Positions 32,254 through 40,998 of a stretch of 64,000 bases of DNA are shown here, piece after piece. Made by a program: the position numbers and the translations under genes. Position 1 is the stretch's first letter; each line of letters begins with the position of its first letter. This stretch comes from Flavobacterium sp. NG2 (GTDB lineage: Bacteria; Bacteroidota; Bacteroidia; Flavobacteriales; Flavobacteriaceae). Location of the stretch: NCBI RefSeq assembly GCF_034119845.1, contig NZ_CP139420.1, positions 412,001 through 476,000 on the forward strand, given 5' to 3'. Under the pieces are notes generated by a model. The model did not search any database and had not been told where the DNA came from. It worked only from the letters and a program-made list of their open reading frames with translations.

Positions 32254-34464
32254 ATGAACACTATTTTAGTTTCAAAGACGCAAAGTCGCAAGCTTGCCAA
32301 CTCATTAATTTTAAGAGTAAGCTTCAGTTTTCTATTTTCTATTTTCTCTCTTTTCTCTTTTGCACAAGTAAAAGATACAACCAAAGTGAACCAACTAGAC
32401 GAAGTATTAATTTCAGCGGTTCGTGCTACTTCAAAAACGCCAGTAAGCTTTAGCAACATGGACAAAAAGGAAATTGCTCCTCGTAATTTAGGGCAAGATA
32501 TTCCAACATTGATGAATTATATGCCTTCGGTTGTAAGCACTTCCTATGCAGGAAATGGAATTGGTTATTCTGGAATTCGAGTTCGTGGTAGTGATGCTAC
32601 TCGTGTCAATGTCACCATCAACGGAATCTCATACAATGACTCTGAGAGCCAAGGCACATTCTGGGTAAATTTACCTGATTTTGCGTCTTCTGTTCAAAGT
32701 TTACAATTGCAGCGAGGAGTAGGAACTTCGACCAATGGGGCAGGTGCTTTTGGCGCAAGCTTAAATATGCTGACAGATAATTATGCCAAACAAAGTAACG
32801 GCGAAATATCCAATTCATATGGTAGTTTTAACACTCATAAACATACTGTAAAATTTAGTACAGGACTCATGAACGAACATTTTGAATTGGCGGGACGATT
32901 GTCTACGTTAAAATCAGATGGATATATTGATAGAGCCTCATCAGATTTAAAATCATATTTCTTACAAGGGACTTATGTAGGTAAAACTACTTTAATCAAG
33001 GCCTTAGTTTTTGGTGGTTTTGAACGTACTTATCAATCATGGAATGGTGTCGATGCTACGACTATGGCATCACAAAGAACGTATAATTCTGTGGGCGAAA
33101 AATATAGTGACACAGGAGATTTTGAAGGTTTTTATGAAAACCAAGTAGACAACTACAATCAGGATCACGCACAATTGCATTGGAATGAAAAAATATCAGA
33201 TCACTGGAGCACAAATCTTGCTTTTCATTACACCAAAGGAAAAGGATACTATGAAGAGTTTGTTGACGATTGGTTATTCACAAATGTATATTACGCTCCT
33301 GACTCCCAATTTTCATTTCTAGGATTAAACCCAATCACTGTTAACGGAAACACAATAACATCAACAGATTACACTAGACGAAAGTGGCTAGACAATGATT
33401 TTTACGGTACAACATTTTCAGGAAATTATAAAAACGGAAAATTGGATCTAGTTTTAGGAGGTAGTTATAACAAATATGAAGGAGCGCATTTTGACCAAAT
33501 TCTTTGGGCACAATATCCTTCAAATAGTCAAACAGGGGACATCTATGATTCCAGTGATGCGGTTAAAACGGACGGAAACTTTTTTGCGAAAGCAAATTAT
33601 GAATTAACGCCTCAATTAAGCTTGTACGGAGATTTGCAATTGAGAAATATTAATTACAAAACCAATAGTATTGAAACTGGAAATATAAACGATACTTTTA
33701 ATTTCTTTAATCCAAAAGCAGGTTTAACCTATGCAGTTGACTCACAAAACAACTTGTATTTTTCATATGCTAGAGCTAACCGCGAGCCTAACAGAAGCGA
33801 TTACAAAAACGGAAGTCCAAGACCTGAGAAGTTAAATGATTTTGAATTAGGTTGGAAATTAGCCAACAAACAAGTGCGATTTAATGCCAATGTATATTAT
33901 ATGGCATACAAAGACCAACTAGTATTAACTGGACAACTGGATAATGTAGGGAATCCTATTCGTAAAAACAGTGGAGACAGTTACCGATTAGGAATAGAAT
34001 TAGATGCTACAATTTCAGTTTTGAAAAATTTGTTCATCAGTCCAAATATCACAGTTAGTTCCAATAAAAACCGTAACTATATTGAGGAAAATGGAACTGA
34101 TTTAATCAATTTAGGAGATACTAATATTGCTTATTCACCAAATTTAATATTTGGAAACAATATCACTTTTTCACCCATTAAGAACTTGCAATTTTCCTTA
34201 CTTACCAAAGGTGTAGGTGAACAGTATTTATCAAATAATGACATCGCTGCATCAAAATTGAAATCTTATTTTATAAATGATTTTAATCTATCTTATGAAA
34301 TAAAACCAAAATCAATTTTCAAATCGATTGTATTTTCTGGACTTTTGAATAATATATTTGATGTGGACTATATTTCAGATGGTGCGGATTATGGAGGTGG
34401 ATATGTTGTTTACTACCCTCAAGCGGGAATAAACTTCTTAACAGGTCTTACCTTAAAATTCTAA
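32254..34464 (+). CDS. TonB-dependent receptor under TPP riboswitch, probable thiamine uptake
   Basis: The 736-residue receptor has a signal sequence (about 20-38, FSFLFSIFSLFSFAQ), a plug domain with YSGIRVRGSDATRVNVTING and LQRGVGTSTNGAGAFG, and a 22-strand-type barrel ending LTGLTLKF. Riboswitch control is the reason for assigning thiamine; related receptors in Bacteroides (OMthi) are under the same switch. It lacks the carboxypeptidase-like N-terminal domain of the receptor at 16371. Its first codons (32264-32295) lie in a dispersed-repeat word CAAAGACGCAAAGTCGCAAG, giving an unusual extended n-region to the signal. Confidence 0.88.
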   Translation: MNTILVSKTQSRKLANSLILRVSFSFLFSIFSLFSFAQVKDTTKVNQLDEVLISAVRATSKTPVSFSNMDKKEIAPRNLGQDIPTLMNYMPSVVSTSYAGNGIGYSGIRVRGSDATRVNVTINGISYNDSESQGTFWVNLPDFASSVQSLQLQRGVGTSTNGAGAFGASLNMLTDNYAKQSNGEISNSYGSFNTHKHTVKFSTGLMNEHFELAGRLSTLKSDGYIDRASSDLKSYFLQGTYVGKTTLIKALVFGGFERTYQSWNGVDATTMASQRTYNSVGEKYSDTGDFEGFYENQVDNYNQDHAQLHWNEKISDHWSTNLAFHYTKGKGYYEEFVDDWLFTNVYYAPDSQFSFLGLNPITVNGNTITSTDYTRRKWLDNDFYGTTFSGNYKNGKLDLVLGGSYNKYEGAHFDQILWAQYPSNSQTGDIYDSSDAVKTDGNFFAKANYELTPQLSLYGDLQLRNINYKTNSIETGNINDTFNFFNPKAGLTYAVDSQNNLYFSYARANREPNRSDYKNGSPRPEKLNDFELGWKLANKQVRFNANVYYMAYKDQLVLTGQLDNVGNPIRKNSGDSYRLGIELDATISVLKNLFISPNITVSSNKNRNYIEENGTDLINLGDTNIAYSPNLIFGNNITFSPIKNLQFSLLTKGVGEQYLSNNDIAASKLKSYFINDFNLSYEIKPKSIFKSIVFSGLLNNIFDVDYISDGADYGGGYVVYYPQAGINFLTGLTLKF

Positions 34465-34483
34465 AGAGATTTCCCTTTAAAAC

Positions 34484-34518
34484 AAAAAAGCCTGAAAAGA
34501 AATTTTCAGGATTTTTTG
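34484..34518. terminator. Bidirectional terminator
   Basis: CCTGAAAA and TTTTCAGG pair around a 4-nt loop with A- and T-runs on the sides, between convergent genes. Confidence 0.75.
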
Positions 34519-34932
34519 TTAGTTGTATATTCTTAAAATACTCCCATTGACTTCTACTCGATACTGCTTCAATGGATACCTCAAACTACTTAAGCCCGTA
34601 AACAAGCTATATTCTTCATTATCACATGCACAAACAACATTAATCCCTTTGATTGTCATTGTTGAGCAACTACTTAAAACCTGATTAGGACAAGCCGCAT
34701 CAAAGGCGTTATAACCACTACCTGTATTAAACACAAAAATACCTTTGACACCTGCACCTGAATAATAAATGGCATTACTAGCAAATTTTAAATTGTTATA
34801 CGCAGGCAAATCCATATTAATCGTTAAATTGACAGTATAGTTAGGAATATAAGGATTTTGATTGCTAATATTATTGTTGCTACAACTCAGTAACAAGACG
34901 AATAAAATGGATAAAAAAAATATTTTTTTCAT
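34519..34932 (-). CDS. Rieske-like lipoprotein without canonical ligands
   Basis: The 137-residue protein begins with a lipoprotein signal (LLLSC, Cys17). The rest resembles Rieske [2Fe-2S] domains in wording: YNAFDAACPNQ, then VVCACDNEEYSLFTG, ending PLKQYRVEVNGS. In a true Rieske centre the two motifs are CxH and CxxH. Here the histidines are missing (CPN, CACD), and another Cys lies in SSCS, so the protein may no longer bind a cluster or may hold another cofactor. It is single-standing on the minus strand. Confidence 0.6.
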   Translation of the reverse strand: MKKIFFLSILFVLLLSCSNNNISNQNPYIPNYTVNLTINMDLPAYNNLKFASNAIYYSGAGVKGIFVFNTGSGYNAFDAACPNQVLSSCSTMTIKGINVVCACDNEEYSLFTGLSSLRYPLKQYRVEVNGSILRIYN

Positions 34933-35033
34933 TGATTTAAAATAAATTGAAACTATTAGTGAAACAAATTTAATTTATTTAACTTTGAATTTGATATGAT
35001 TAACATATAATTATAGACTAATAAAAATAATAG

Positions 35034-35073
35034 TATCTTTGTGGAAAGGAATCCCGTTTTGATGGGATTTTTT
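35034..35073 (+). promoter_or_regulatory. Promoter and leader hairpin of greA
   Basis: TATCTTTG (35034-35041) is a perfect -7 box. Right behind it the leader holds AATCCC and GGGATT (stem of six) followed by TTTTTC, which resembles a small terminator at the very start of the transcript. Confidence 0.55.
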
Positions 35074-35096
35074 CTATTTATATAAACGACATAACT

Positions 35097-35573
35097 ATGA
35101 GTGCAATATCTTATTATACAGCAGAAGGATTAAAAAAATTAAGAGAAGAACTGGATTATTTAAAGACCGTAATGCGTCCTAAAGCTTCTGCAGATATAGC
35201 CGAAGCCAGAGATAAAGGGGATTTATCTGAAAATGCAGAATACGATGCAGCCAAAGAAGCCCAAGGAATGTTAGAAATGAGAATCGCCAAATTGGAAGAA
35301 ATTCATGCTAACGCAAGATTGATTGATGAAAGCAATTTAGACCTTTCAAAAGTTTTGGTTTTATCGAAAGTAAAAATAAAAAACCAAGCCAATGGAATGG
35401 AAATGAACTATACATTGGTAGCAGAAAGTGAAGCTGATTTAAAAACGGGTAAAATTTCCGTTACCTCTCCAATTGGAAAAGGTTTATTAGGAAAATCAGT
35501 AGGCGAAGTTGCCGAAATCACCGTTCCAAATGGTGTACTAAAATTTGAGATTTTAGAAATCACAAGAGAGTAA
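35097..35573 (+). CDS. greA: Transcription elongation factor GreA
   Basis: The 158-residue protein has the N-terminal coiled coil (about 8-75) with its acidic tip (DKGDLSENAEYDAAKEAQG, 40-58) and a C-terminal FKBP-like globular domain ending GVLKFEILEI. GreA enters the secondary channel of RNA polymerase and makes it cut backtracked RNA. Length and motifs are normal. A promoter with a possible attenuating hairpin precedes it; the HIT gene follows. Confidence 0.95.
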   Translation: MSAISYYTAEGLKKLREELDYLKTVMRPKASADIAEARDKGDLSENAEYDAAKEAQGMLEMRIAKLEEIHANARLIDESNLDLSKVLVLSKVKIKNQANGMEMNYTLVAESEADLKTGKISVTSPIGKGLLGKSVGEVAEITVPNGVLKFEILEITRE

Positions 35574-35646
35574 ATTATTGTCATACAAAGCTGAGCTTGT
35601 CCTGAGCTTGCTGAAGGACAGAAGTACTTTTTAATCCAATTGAAAG

Positions 35647-36036
35647 ATGAGTTCTATTTTTACCAAAATTGTAAACGGAGAAATTCCATGTTATAAAATA
35701 GCCGAAGACGATGACTTTTTAGCTTTTTTAGATGTCAATCCAAACGCTAAAGGGCATACACTTTGCATCCCTAAAGCCGAAATTGACAAGCTTTTTGACA
35801 TGGATGAAGCCCATTATTTAGGATTGATGCAGTTCGCTCGAAAAGTAGCTTTAGCGATTGAAAAAACAGTCCCATGCAATAGAGTTGGAATCTCCGTAAT
35901 TGGTCTTGAAGTACCTCATGCTCATGTACACCTCATCCCTATTAATCGTATGGATGATATGCGATTTTTATCGAAAGAATCCTTGACTAAAGCAGAATTT
36001 GAAACTTTAGCAAAAGAAATACAAGCAAACTTATAG
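35647..36036 (+). CDS. HIT family protein
   Basis: The 129-residue protein carries the histidine triad HAHVHLIPI (91-99) of nucleotide hydrolases and transferases of the HINT branch, and the N-terminal CFTKIVNGEIP-like stretch (SIFTKIVNGEIP). The zinc cysteines seen in some HINT proteins are absent. It probably hydrolyses adenosine phosphoramidates or similar. It lies between greA and a transglutaminase gene 13 bp downstream, so probably in one transcript with the latter. Confidence 0.9.
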   Translation: MSSIFTKIVNGEIPCYKIAEDDDFLAFLDVNPNAKGHTLCIPKAEIDKLFDMDEAHYLGLMQFARKVALAIEKTVPCNRVGISVIGLEVPHAHVHLIPINRMDDMRFLSKESLTKAEFETLAKEIQANL

Positions 36037-36049
36037 TTCTGTTTCCAAG

Positions 36050-37222
36050 ATGAAACAGCTACTACTACTCTTTACTTTATTTCCTGCCTTAGTTTGCTTT
36101 GGTCAAACCAATTCAAATTACGAATTGGTCGATAAAAAAATGAGGGAAATACCCGCTGATTTTACCAATTCTACGGAACATATTGCCAATTATATCAAGG
36201 CCTATTTTAAAACGGACGAAGAAAAAATTCGAGCCGTTTTTTATTGGACTGCATCGAACATCAGCTATGATGTAAAAAATATGTTTGCACAAAATGGCAG
36301 CATCTCGGCTCAAGAAAAAATAACCAAAGCCTTAAAATCAAGAAAAGGTGTTTGTATTGATTATGCTGAAGTATTCAAATCCATCGCAAATCAAGTGGGT
36401 ATACAAACACATATCATTGAAGGCTATACCAAACAAAATGGGAAAGTCAGTAATCTGGCTCACGCTTGGTGTGCTTCCAAAATAGATAATAAATGGTATT
36501 TATTTGACCCTACTTGGGGAGCTGGCGGCGTACAAAATGGTGTTTTTATCAAAAAATTAAACCCTCATTGGTTTAAAGTTGAACCAAGTAAAATGGCTCT
36601 ATCGCATCTTCCCTTTGATTATATGTGGCAGTTTATGGCTGAGCCTATTACAAATGACGAGTTTATTTCAGCTAAAATTCAAGCAAATAAGCCTAAGAAA
36701 AATTTTGATTTTGAAGCTGAAATCATCCGATACCAATTATTACCTGAAAGTGACCAACTATTTGAATCTACTGCCAGAATCGAGTCTAACGGACGTAAAT
36801 CGCCTGTAATAACCGAATATTTAGCCATTACCAAAAAGAACTTAACAGGCTCGATACAAAATCAAGGCGTTGAAAGAATGAATGCCATCGTGGCCGAATA
36901 CAATCAGGCTATCGTTTTGTTTAATGATTTTATCTTTTATCGAAATAACAAATTCAAACCTAGCTACCCTGACGAGCAAATTGAAAAAATGGTTTCGGTA
37001 CCCAAAGAAATGCTACAAAAATGCCAAGAAGGGATTTACAGTACAGGGCCAGTAGGAACTGAAAACTCAGCCAGTTTAGCCAACACTAAAAGACTGATTG
37101 CCGAGGCGCTGAAAGCCTGTGAAGAACAACACCAATTCCTTCAGGAATACTTACAAAAATCGAAGATAGGACGCAAACTAATGCTTGCTCAACTATCTTG
37201 GTATGGAATTCCACTTCATTAA
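36050..37222 (+). CDS. Exported transglutaminase-like protein
   Basis: The 390-residue protein has a signal peptide (1-19, ending CFGQ) and a transglutaminase-like cysteine-peptidase domain with Cys102 (KGVCIDYAEVF), His138 (LAHAWC) and Asp153 (LFDPTWGAG), a complete catalytic triad. The C-terminal 200 residues are not recognised. Such proteins may cut or cross-link envelope peptides. It follows the HIT gene by 13 bp. Confidence 0.82.
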   Translation: MKQLLLLFTLFPALVCFGQTNSNYELVDKKMREIPADFTNSTEHIANYIKAYFKTDEEKIRAVFYWTASNISYDVKNMFAQNGSISAQEKITKALKSRKGVCIDYAEVFKSIANQVGIQTHIIEGYTKQNGKVSNLAHAWCASKIDNKWYLFDPTWGAGGVQNGVFIKKLNPHWFKVEPSKMALSHLPFDYMWQFMAEPITNDEFISAKIQANKPKKNFDFEAEIIRYQLLPESDQLFESTARIESNGRKSPVITEYLAITKKNLTGSIQNQGVERMNAIVAEYNQAIVLFNDFIFYRNNKFKPSYPDEQIEKMVSVPKEMLQKCQEGIYSTGPVGTENSASLANTKRLIAEALKACEEQHQFLQEYLQKSKIGRKLMLAQLSWYGIPLH

Positions 37223-37448
37223 CAACCTAGAATAATTCTATTTCATCATTTACCCTACACTTAATGCATATTGAGTTTGTAAAACTGCATTTATAGAAGG
37301 TCTTCGACAGGCTCAGACTGACATTACAAGTCCAATTCGGTCCTTAGTTGATTTCAAAATTATGGAAATAAAAAAGGTGCCAATTTGCATCGACACCCTT
37401 TTCGCTTCAACCAAAACCTTTTACTAATTCAAACTTCAATCAAAGCAT

Positions 37449-38201
37449 TTATTGTGTAAATGTACCTTTAGCACCATAATAAGCACCTGCTTTTAAAATA
37501 TAATAACCCGTGTTTAAGTAATTAACATTACTCGCATGGTAGTGATATATGGCTTCTGAAAAATCAGCGGTAACACCTGTATGGCCTCCATAAGCATCTA
37601 AATTAGACGGATAGCTTCCGTCTTTGTCTTTGCGACCATAAATAGGGAACCCATCCCTCAAGAAACCAACTAAATTAGCATCATCTGTTGTTGTATAACG
37701 ACCGGTAGTGTGATAATGATAATCTTTTCCTGGCCCTGGATGTGCTCCAGAATAGTCAAATGTAGTAATCGTTAACGCATCAAGTGCTACATTTCCTCCT
37801 TCTCGGTCATTGTAAATAGGCACCCCATTTAGCGCTAAACCAATTGCTCCCAAAGTAGTTTCTTCATGAGTGGTAGAAATACTAGGTTTCGCTGTAATTG
37901 TCATCGTGTAATTTTGCGCAGACATACTAGTGTTGACATTTGCATGATATCCCGTTGGAAAATCTTCGTATAAAGCATTGCCCTCGCCCCAATACGGTGT
38001 TTTGTGTTCCGGCAAACCATTACTTTTAATCACAATACTACTACCACTTGTAGACACCACAGCGCTATTAAAATATTTAGACTTAACAACAGCTGTAATA
38101 TCTACCGTTCCTGTTGAAGATACTGTTTCACTAGAGTCGGTCTTACTACAGCTTATATGCATTGCAATAAGAAACAGCATACTTAGTTTTTTCATTTTCA
38201 T
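37449..38201 (-). CDS. YHYH-domain lipoprotein 1
   Basis: The 250-residue lipoprotein (Cys18 in HISCSK) has a YHYH domain: GLALNGVPIYNDREGG, DYHYHTTGRY, DGFPIYGRKDKDGSYPSNLDAYGGHTG and AIYHYHASN. The clustered histidines and acidic residues suggest metal binding, but the role of the family is not established. It is about 45-50 per cent alike by eye to the paralogue at 39631-40416. It lies 11 bp after the SCO gene, so the two are co-transcribed. Confidence 0.82.
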   Translation of the reverse strand: MKMKKLSMLFLIAMHISCSKTDSSETVSSTGTVDITAVVKSKYFNSAVVSTSGSSIVIKSNGLPEHKTPYWGEGNALYEDFPTGYHANVNTSMSAQNYTMTITAKPSISTTHEETTLGAIGLALNGVPIYNDREGGNVALDALTITTFDYSGAHPGPGKDYHYHTTGRYTTTDDANLVGFLRDGFPIYGRKDKDGSYPSNLDAYGGHTGVTADFSEAIYHYHASNVNYLNTGYYILKAGAYYGAKGTFTQ

Positions 38202-38212
38202 ATTGATTATAA

Positions 38213-38848
38213 TTATTCTTCTTTTAGTACTTTAATGTCGTCTGACAACGCAGCCATACTTGTGGGATCTAGGCTATTATAAATCCCTCTAATGATTCGG
38301 TTTTTGTCGATTAAAACAAAATTTTCAGTGTGTAAAAAAATAGAACTGTCTTTATTTTCACCTAAGTCTTCTTCTACAAAATAGAACTTGCGTCCTAGGT
38401 TGTAAATCTCCTCTTTGGAACCTGTGAGCAGTTTCCATTTGTTGTAAATGATTTTTTTCTCTTCAGCATATTCTGCTAAAACAGGCACACTATCTTTCTC
38501 AGGGGTTACCGAATGGGATAACAACAGTATATCATCATCATTTAAAAACTCTTTTTGTATGACTGACATGCTATTTGTCATTTTGGGACAAATACCTGGG
38601 CAGGAAGTAAAAAAGAAATCTACTACACAAATCTTACCGTCTAAGTCTTTTTCTGAAAATGATTTCCCTTCTTGGTCTGTTAGTGTAAAGGGACGGATTT
38701 TATGAAAACTTTCCTCCGATGGCATTTCCCACACTGGTGTAAAATCAGCGGTATTGTAATAGGGTAGTTTCCTAGTATTGTCTTGACAAGAAAACAAAAC
38801 AAGTCCAAGGAACAACAATAGGATTTTAGATTGGAGTGTGTTTTTCAT
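38213..38848 (-). CDS. SCO1/SenC-family copper chaperone-like lipoprotein
   Basis: The 211-residue protein has a lipoprotein signal (LFSC, Cys21) and a thioredoxin-like fold with CPGIC (Cys83 and Cys87) and a distal His173 (FLHTENF). These three are the copper ligands of SCO proteins, which deliver copper to cytochrome oxidase or keep its cysteines reduced. No oxidase gene is in this window; the neighbours are YHYH proteins instead, so it may serve another copper or redox process. It heads a probable pair with YHYH protein 1. Confidence 0.9.
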   Translation of the reverse strand: MKNTLQSKILLLFLGLVLFSCQDNTRKLPYYNTADFTPVWEMPSEESFHKIRPFTLTDQEGKSFSEKDLDGKICVVDFFFTSCPGICPKMTNSMSVIQKEFLNDDDILLLSHSVTPEKDSVPVLAEYAEEKKIIYNKWKLLTGSKEEIYNLGRKFYFVEEDLGENKDSSIFLHTENFVLIDKNRIIRGIYNSLDPTSMAALSDDIKVLKEE

Positions 38849-38876
38849 GGTAACTCAATTTATACTTTTATTGCAC

Positions 38877-38884
38877 AAAGGTGT
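38877..38884 (-). promoter_or_regulatory. Weak promoter -7 box for SCO-YHYH1
   Basis: The minus strand reads CACCTTTG, one base off TAnnTTTG, about 30 bp before the SCO start. Confidence 0.4.
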
Positions 38885-38998
38885 TTGCGTGAGGGATAGA
38901 AGTGAAAATCCTTTTTATTATGGAGCTTTTGCAGAATAATAAAAAGATTGTAACGAATAGCCCGACCCGTAGTTTTTCACGAAGGGGCACGCCCAAAT
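38885..38998 (+). repeat. Dispersed GCGTGAGGGATA...CACGCCC repeat, copy B
   Basis: GCGTGAGGGATAGAAGTGAA starts the unit, followed by TTTTTATTATGGAGC paired loosely with AATAATAAAAAG, then GAATAGCCCGACCCG and GGGGCACGCCC. It matches 20467-20588 in order and wording and separates the MORN-like and SCO genes. Confidence 0.75.
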
Positions 38999-39008
38999 CA
39001 TGCTTGAT

Positions 39009-39659
39009 TTATTTATTAAATTCTAATGTGGATTGTAACTTTTCATCTCTTAAGGTGTAACACAAATTTGATTTTTGTAAACCATAACGATGCCCATCTT
39101 TTACTTCGTAATTGATATAAGGCTTTCCGTTTTGGCGCCATGCTTTTTGCATTCCGTCTTCTTTATCATCTTTGAACATTAAAAAACAATAAGGGCTTCC
39201 GCTTTCATACCATTGTTTTTGCAGGCCTTCTCGTTTGTCATTGTGGTAAATAAAATCAAATTTTTGATGTCCATTTTCCCAAAATCCATAATGTCTTCCG
39301 TAGGCTTTACCCTCTTTATAGGAACGGGAATCTTTAAGATTACCGTCCATGTAATAACTTTTTGTGATGCCGTGTTGGTGTCCGTTCAAAAAGCAATAAA
39401 CCGCCTTGACTTGATTAAGACCGTACATCTCCTTCACATATCCAGAAAAAATTTTATTTTTATAAGATACAATTCCGTTTTCTAGCATGATGTTGCTATC
39501 ATCAGACGAAAGAGTATCGTTAGGTATTTTTGAAGTCACAACAACCAAAGAAGAGGCTTGTACCACCTCCTCCTCTGTCGTTTTTTTGCAACCTAAAACA
39601 ACGGTTGCAAAAAGTAACCAACCAAAAATCTTAAAAAGTAAATGTTCCTTTAGTACCAT
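39009..39659 (-). CDS. MORN/YwqK-repeat lipoprotein
   Basis: The 216-residue protein has a lipoprotein signal (VLGC, Cys24) and about six repeats of the form G-x-x-x-x-W/Y-x-x-G-x-x-x (HGITKSYYMDGNLKD, YGRHYGFWENGHQKF, EGLQKQWYESGSPY, DGMQKAWRQNGKPY). These are the toxin-antitoxin YwqK / MORN type repeats, which build a beta scaffold; the label antitoxin is only a name. Its start overlaps the end of the YHYH 2 gene by 29 bp, so the two are made together. Function unknown, probably periplasmic. Confidence 0.75.
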   Translation of the reverse strand: MVLKEHLLFKIFGWLLFATVVLGCKKTTEEEVVQASSLVVVTSKIPNDTLSSDDSNIMLENGIVSYKNKIFSGYVKEMYGLNQVKAVYCFLNGHQHGITKSYYMDGNLKDSRSYKEGKAYGRHYGFWENGHQKFDFIYHNDKREGLQKQWYESGSPYCFLMFKDDKEDGMQKAWRQNGKPYINYEVKDGHRYGLQKSNLCYTLRDEKLQSTLEFNK

Positions 39660-40416
39660 GATAACTTCCTGCTTTTAGCACGTAAAAACCTGAATCCATA
39701 TAATTCACATTCGAACAGTGGTAGTGATAAATTCCATTTGGATAGTCTGTAGTTGCGCCCGTGTGACCTCCATTAGAATCTAAATTAGAAGGATAGGTTC
39801 CGTCTTTGTCTTTACGACCATAGATAGGGAAACCATCACGCAGCCAGCCAATTAATTTAGCATCATCATCAGAAGTAAAATCCCCATTAAAATGATAATG
39901 ATATAAGCCTCCAGGACCACTGTGCGCCCCTCCTCTGTCAAAGGATTTTAATGTTCCAGAATCTACCGGTACGTTTCCTCCTTCACGGTCGTTATAAATA
40001 GCAACACCATTCAATGCCATACCAATTGGCCCTAGTGATGTTTCTTCCTTTGTAGTTGCAGCAACGGGGTTTAACGGAATTGTCATTACAAAAACTTGTT
40101 CTTGTAAGGTACCCGGATTTACGGTTTGACCCGTTGTTTGTGCTTCGTAGAGCGCATTACCTGAACCCCAATAAGGGGTTACGTGGTCTGGTACTCCTTT
40201 TGACTTTAAGGTTAACGACGTACAATTTGCAGACAAGGTAACGGCTGATTTATAATTACTACTAAAAACCGAAGGAATTTCAGTACAAGTTGTTGTAGTT
40301 GTAGTAGTTGTTGATGAACTATCAGTGGTATTAGAATCATCTTTACTGCAAGCAATAATACTTAAAGCAATACAGGCTGATAGTGCCCAATTTTTGTTGG
40401 TTTTTATCATTTTCAT
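39631..40416 (-). CDS. YHYH-domain lipoprotein 2
   Basis: The 261-residue lipoprotein (Cys23 in IIACSK) is a paralogue of the protein at 37449-38201 with GMALNGVAIYNDREGG, LYHYHFNGD, DGFPIYGRKDKDGTYP and GIYHYHCSN. A Ser/Thr-rich linker follows the lipid anchor (about 28-45, including TTTTTTTT). An extra cysteine pair (TCTEIP and ANCTS) is present that its paralogue lacks. It lies 18 bp after the EF-hand gene. Role unknown; metal binding is suspected from the histidines. Confidence 0.82.
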   Translation of the reverse strand: MKMIKTNKNWALSACIALSIIACSKDDSNTTDSSSTTTTTTTTCTEIPSVFSSNYKSAVTLSANCTSLTLKSKGVPDHVTPYWGSGNALYEAQTTGQTVNPGTLQEQVFVMTIPLNPVAATTKEETSLGPIGMALNGVAIYNDREGGNVPVDSGTLKSFDRGGAHSGPGGLYHYHFNGDFTSDDDAKLIGWLRDGFPIYGRKDKDGTYPSNLDSNGGHTGATTDYPNGIYHYHCSNVNYMDSGFYVLKAGSYHGTKGTFTF

Positions 40417-40434
40417 AATACTAGTTTGTTTAGA

Positions 40435-40731
40435 TTAGTTTTTATTTTCCGGCCTTCTCCCTTCAGGTTTAGGAGCTTTTTTAAGTTCTTCTTTGGTAAG
40501 AAAACCATCTTTATTGGTGTCTATTTTTGCAAAGTCATCCTTCAATGGTCCTTTGATTTCTTCTTTTGAAAGTTTTCCATCTTTATTAGCATCCATTTGC
40601 TTGAAAAGCTCTTCTATTGTCGGTGGTTTACGGTCTTTTGGCTTGTCATCATTTTGACCAAAACTAACAACTGTCCCAATCAATAAGAATAAGGCACTAA
40701 AAAGGATTGTTTTTAAATTATTTATTTTCAT
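40435..40731 (-). CDS. Exported EF-hand protein
   Basis: The 98-residue protein has a signal peptide (about 1-26, ending SFGQ) and two EF-hand loops: DANKDGKLSKEE (47-58) and DTNKDGFLTKEE (71-82), both with all calcium-binding positions. A basic, proline-rich tail follows. It is the first gene of the run EF-hand, YHYH 2, MORN-like on the minus strand and lies opposite the LytS/LytTR genes. Confidence 0.88.
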   Translation of the reverse strand: MKINNLKTILFSALFLLIGTVVSFGQNDDKPKDRKPPTIEELFKQMDANKDGKLSKEEIKGPLKDDFAKIDTNKDGFLTKEELKKAPKPEGRRPENKN

Positions 40732-40998
40732 AATTCTATAGAGTTTACTATTGCTATCGAGAACAAAGTTGGCGATTTATTTACAACCTATTATAAATAT
40801 TCAGTAAATGAACCTATCTTTTCAGTGAACACCAATAATCTGAACACAAACCCCTGTTTTTAAGCCTTTAAAATAGCCGTTTTCAAAAATGAATTGATTT
40901 TTATTTTCTTTATTTGCAGTATCAAATAGTCATACAATGTTGTTTTTCTTTATAAACAATGACATAGATGAAATCTGACTTTCAAAAAAAACACCATT

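Noticed and set aside
39009..39659. Antitoxin of a toxin-antitoxin pair
   Set aside because: The YwqK name is used for such repeat proteins, but this one is a lipoprotein within a periplasmic gene cluster and no toxin gene is adjacent.
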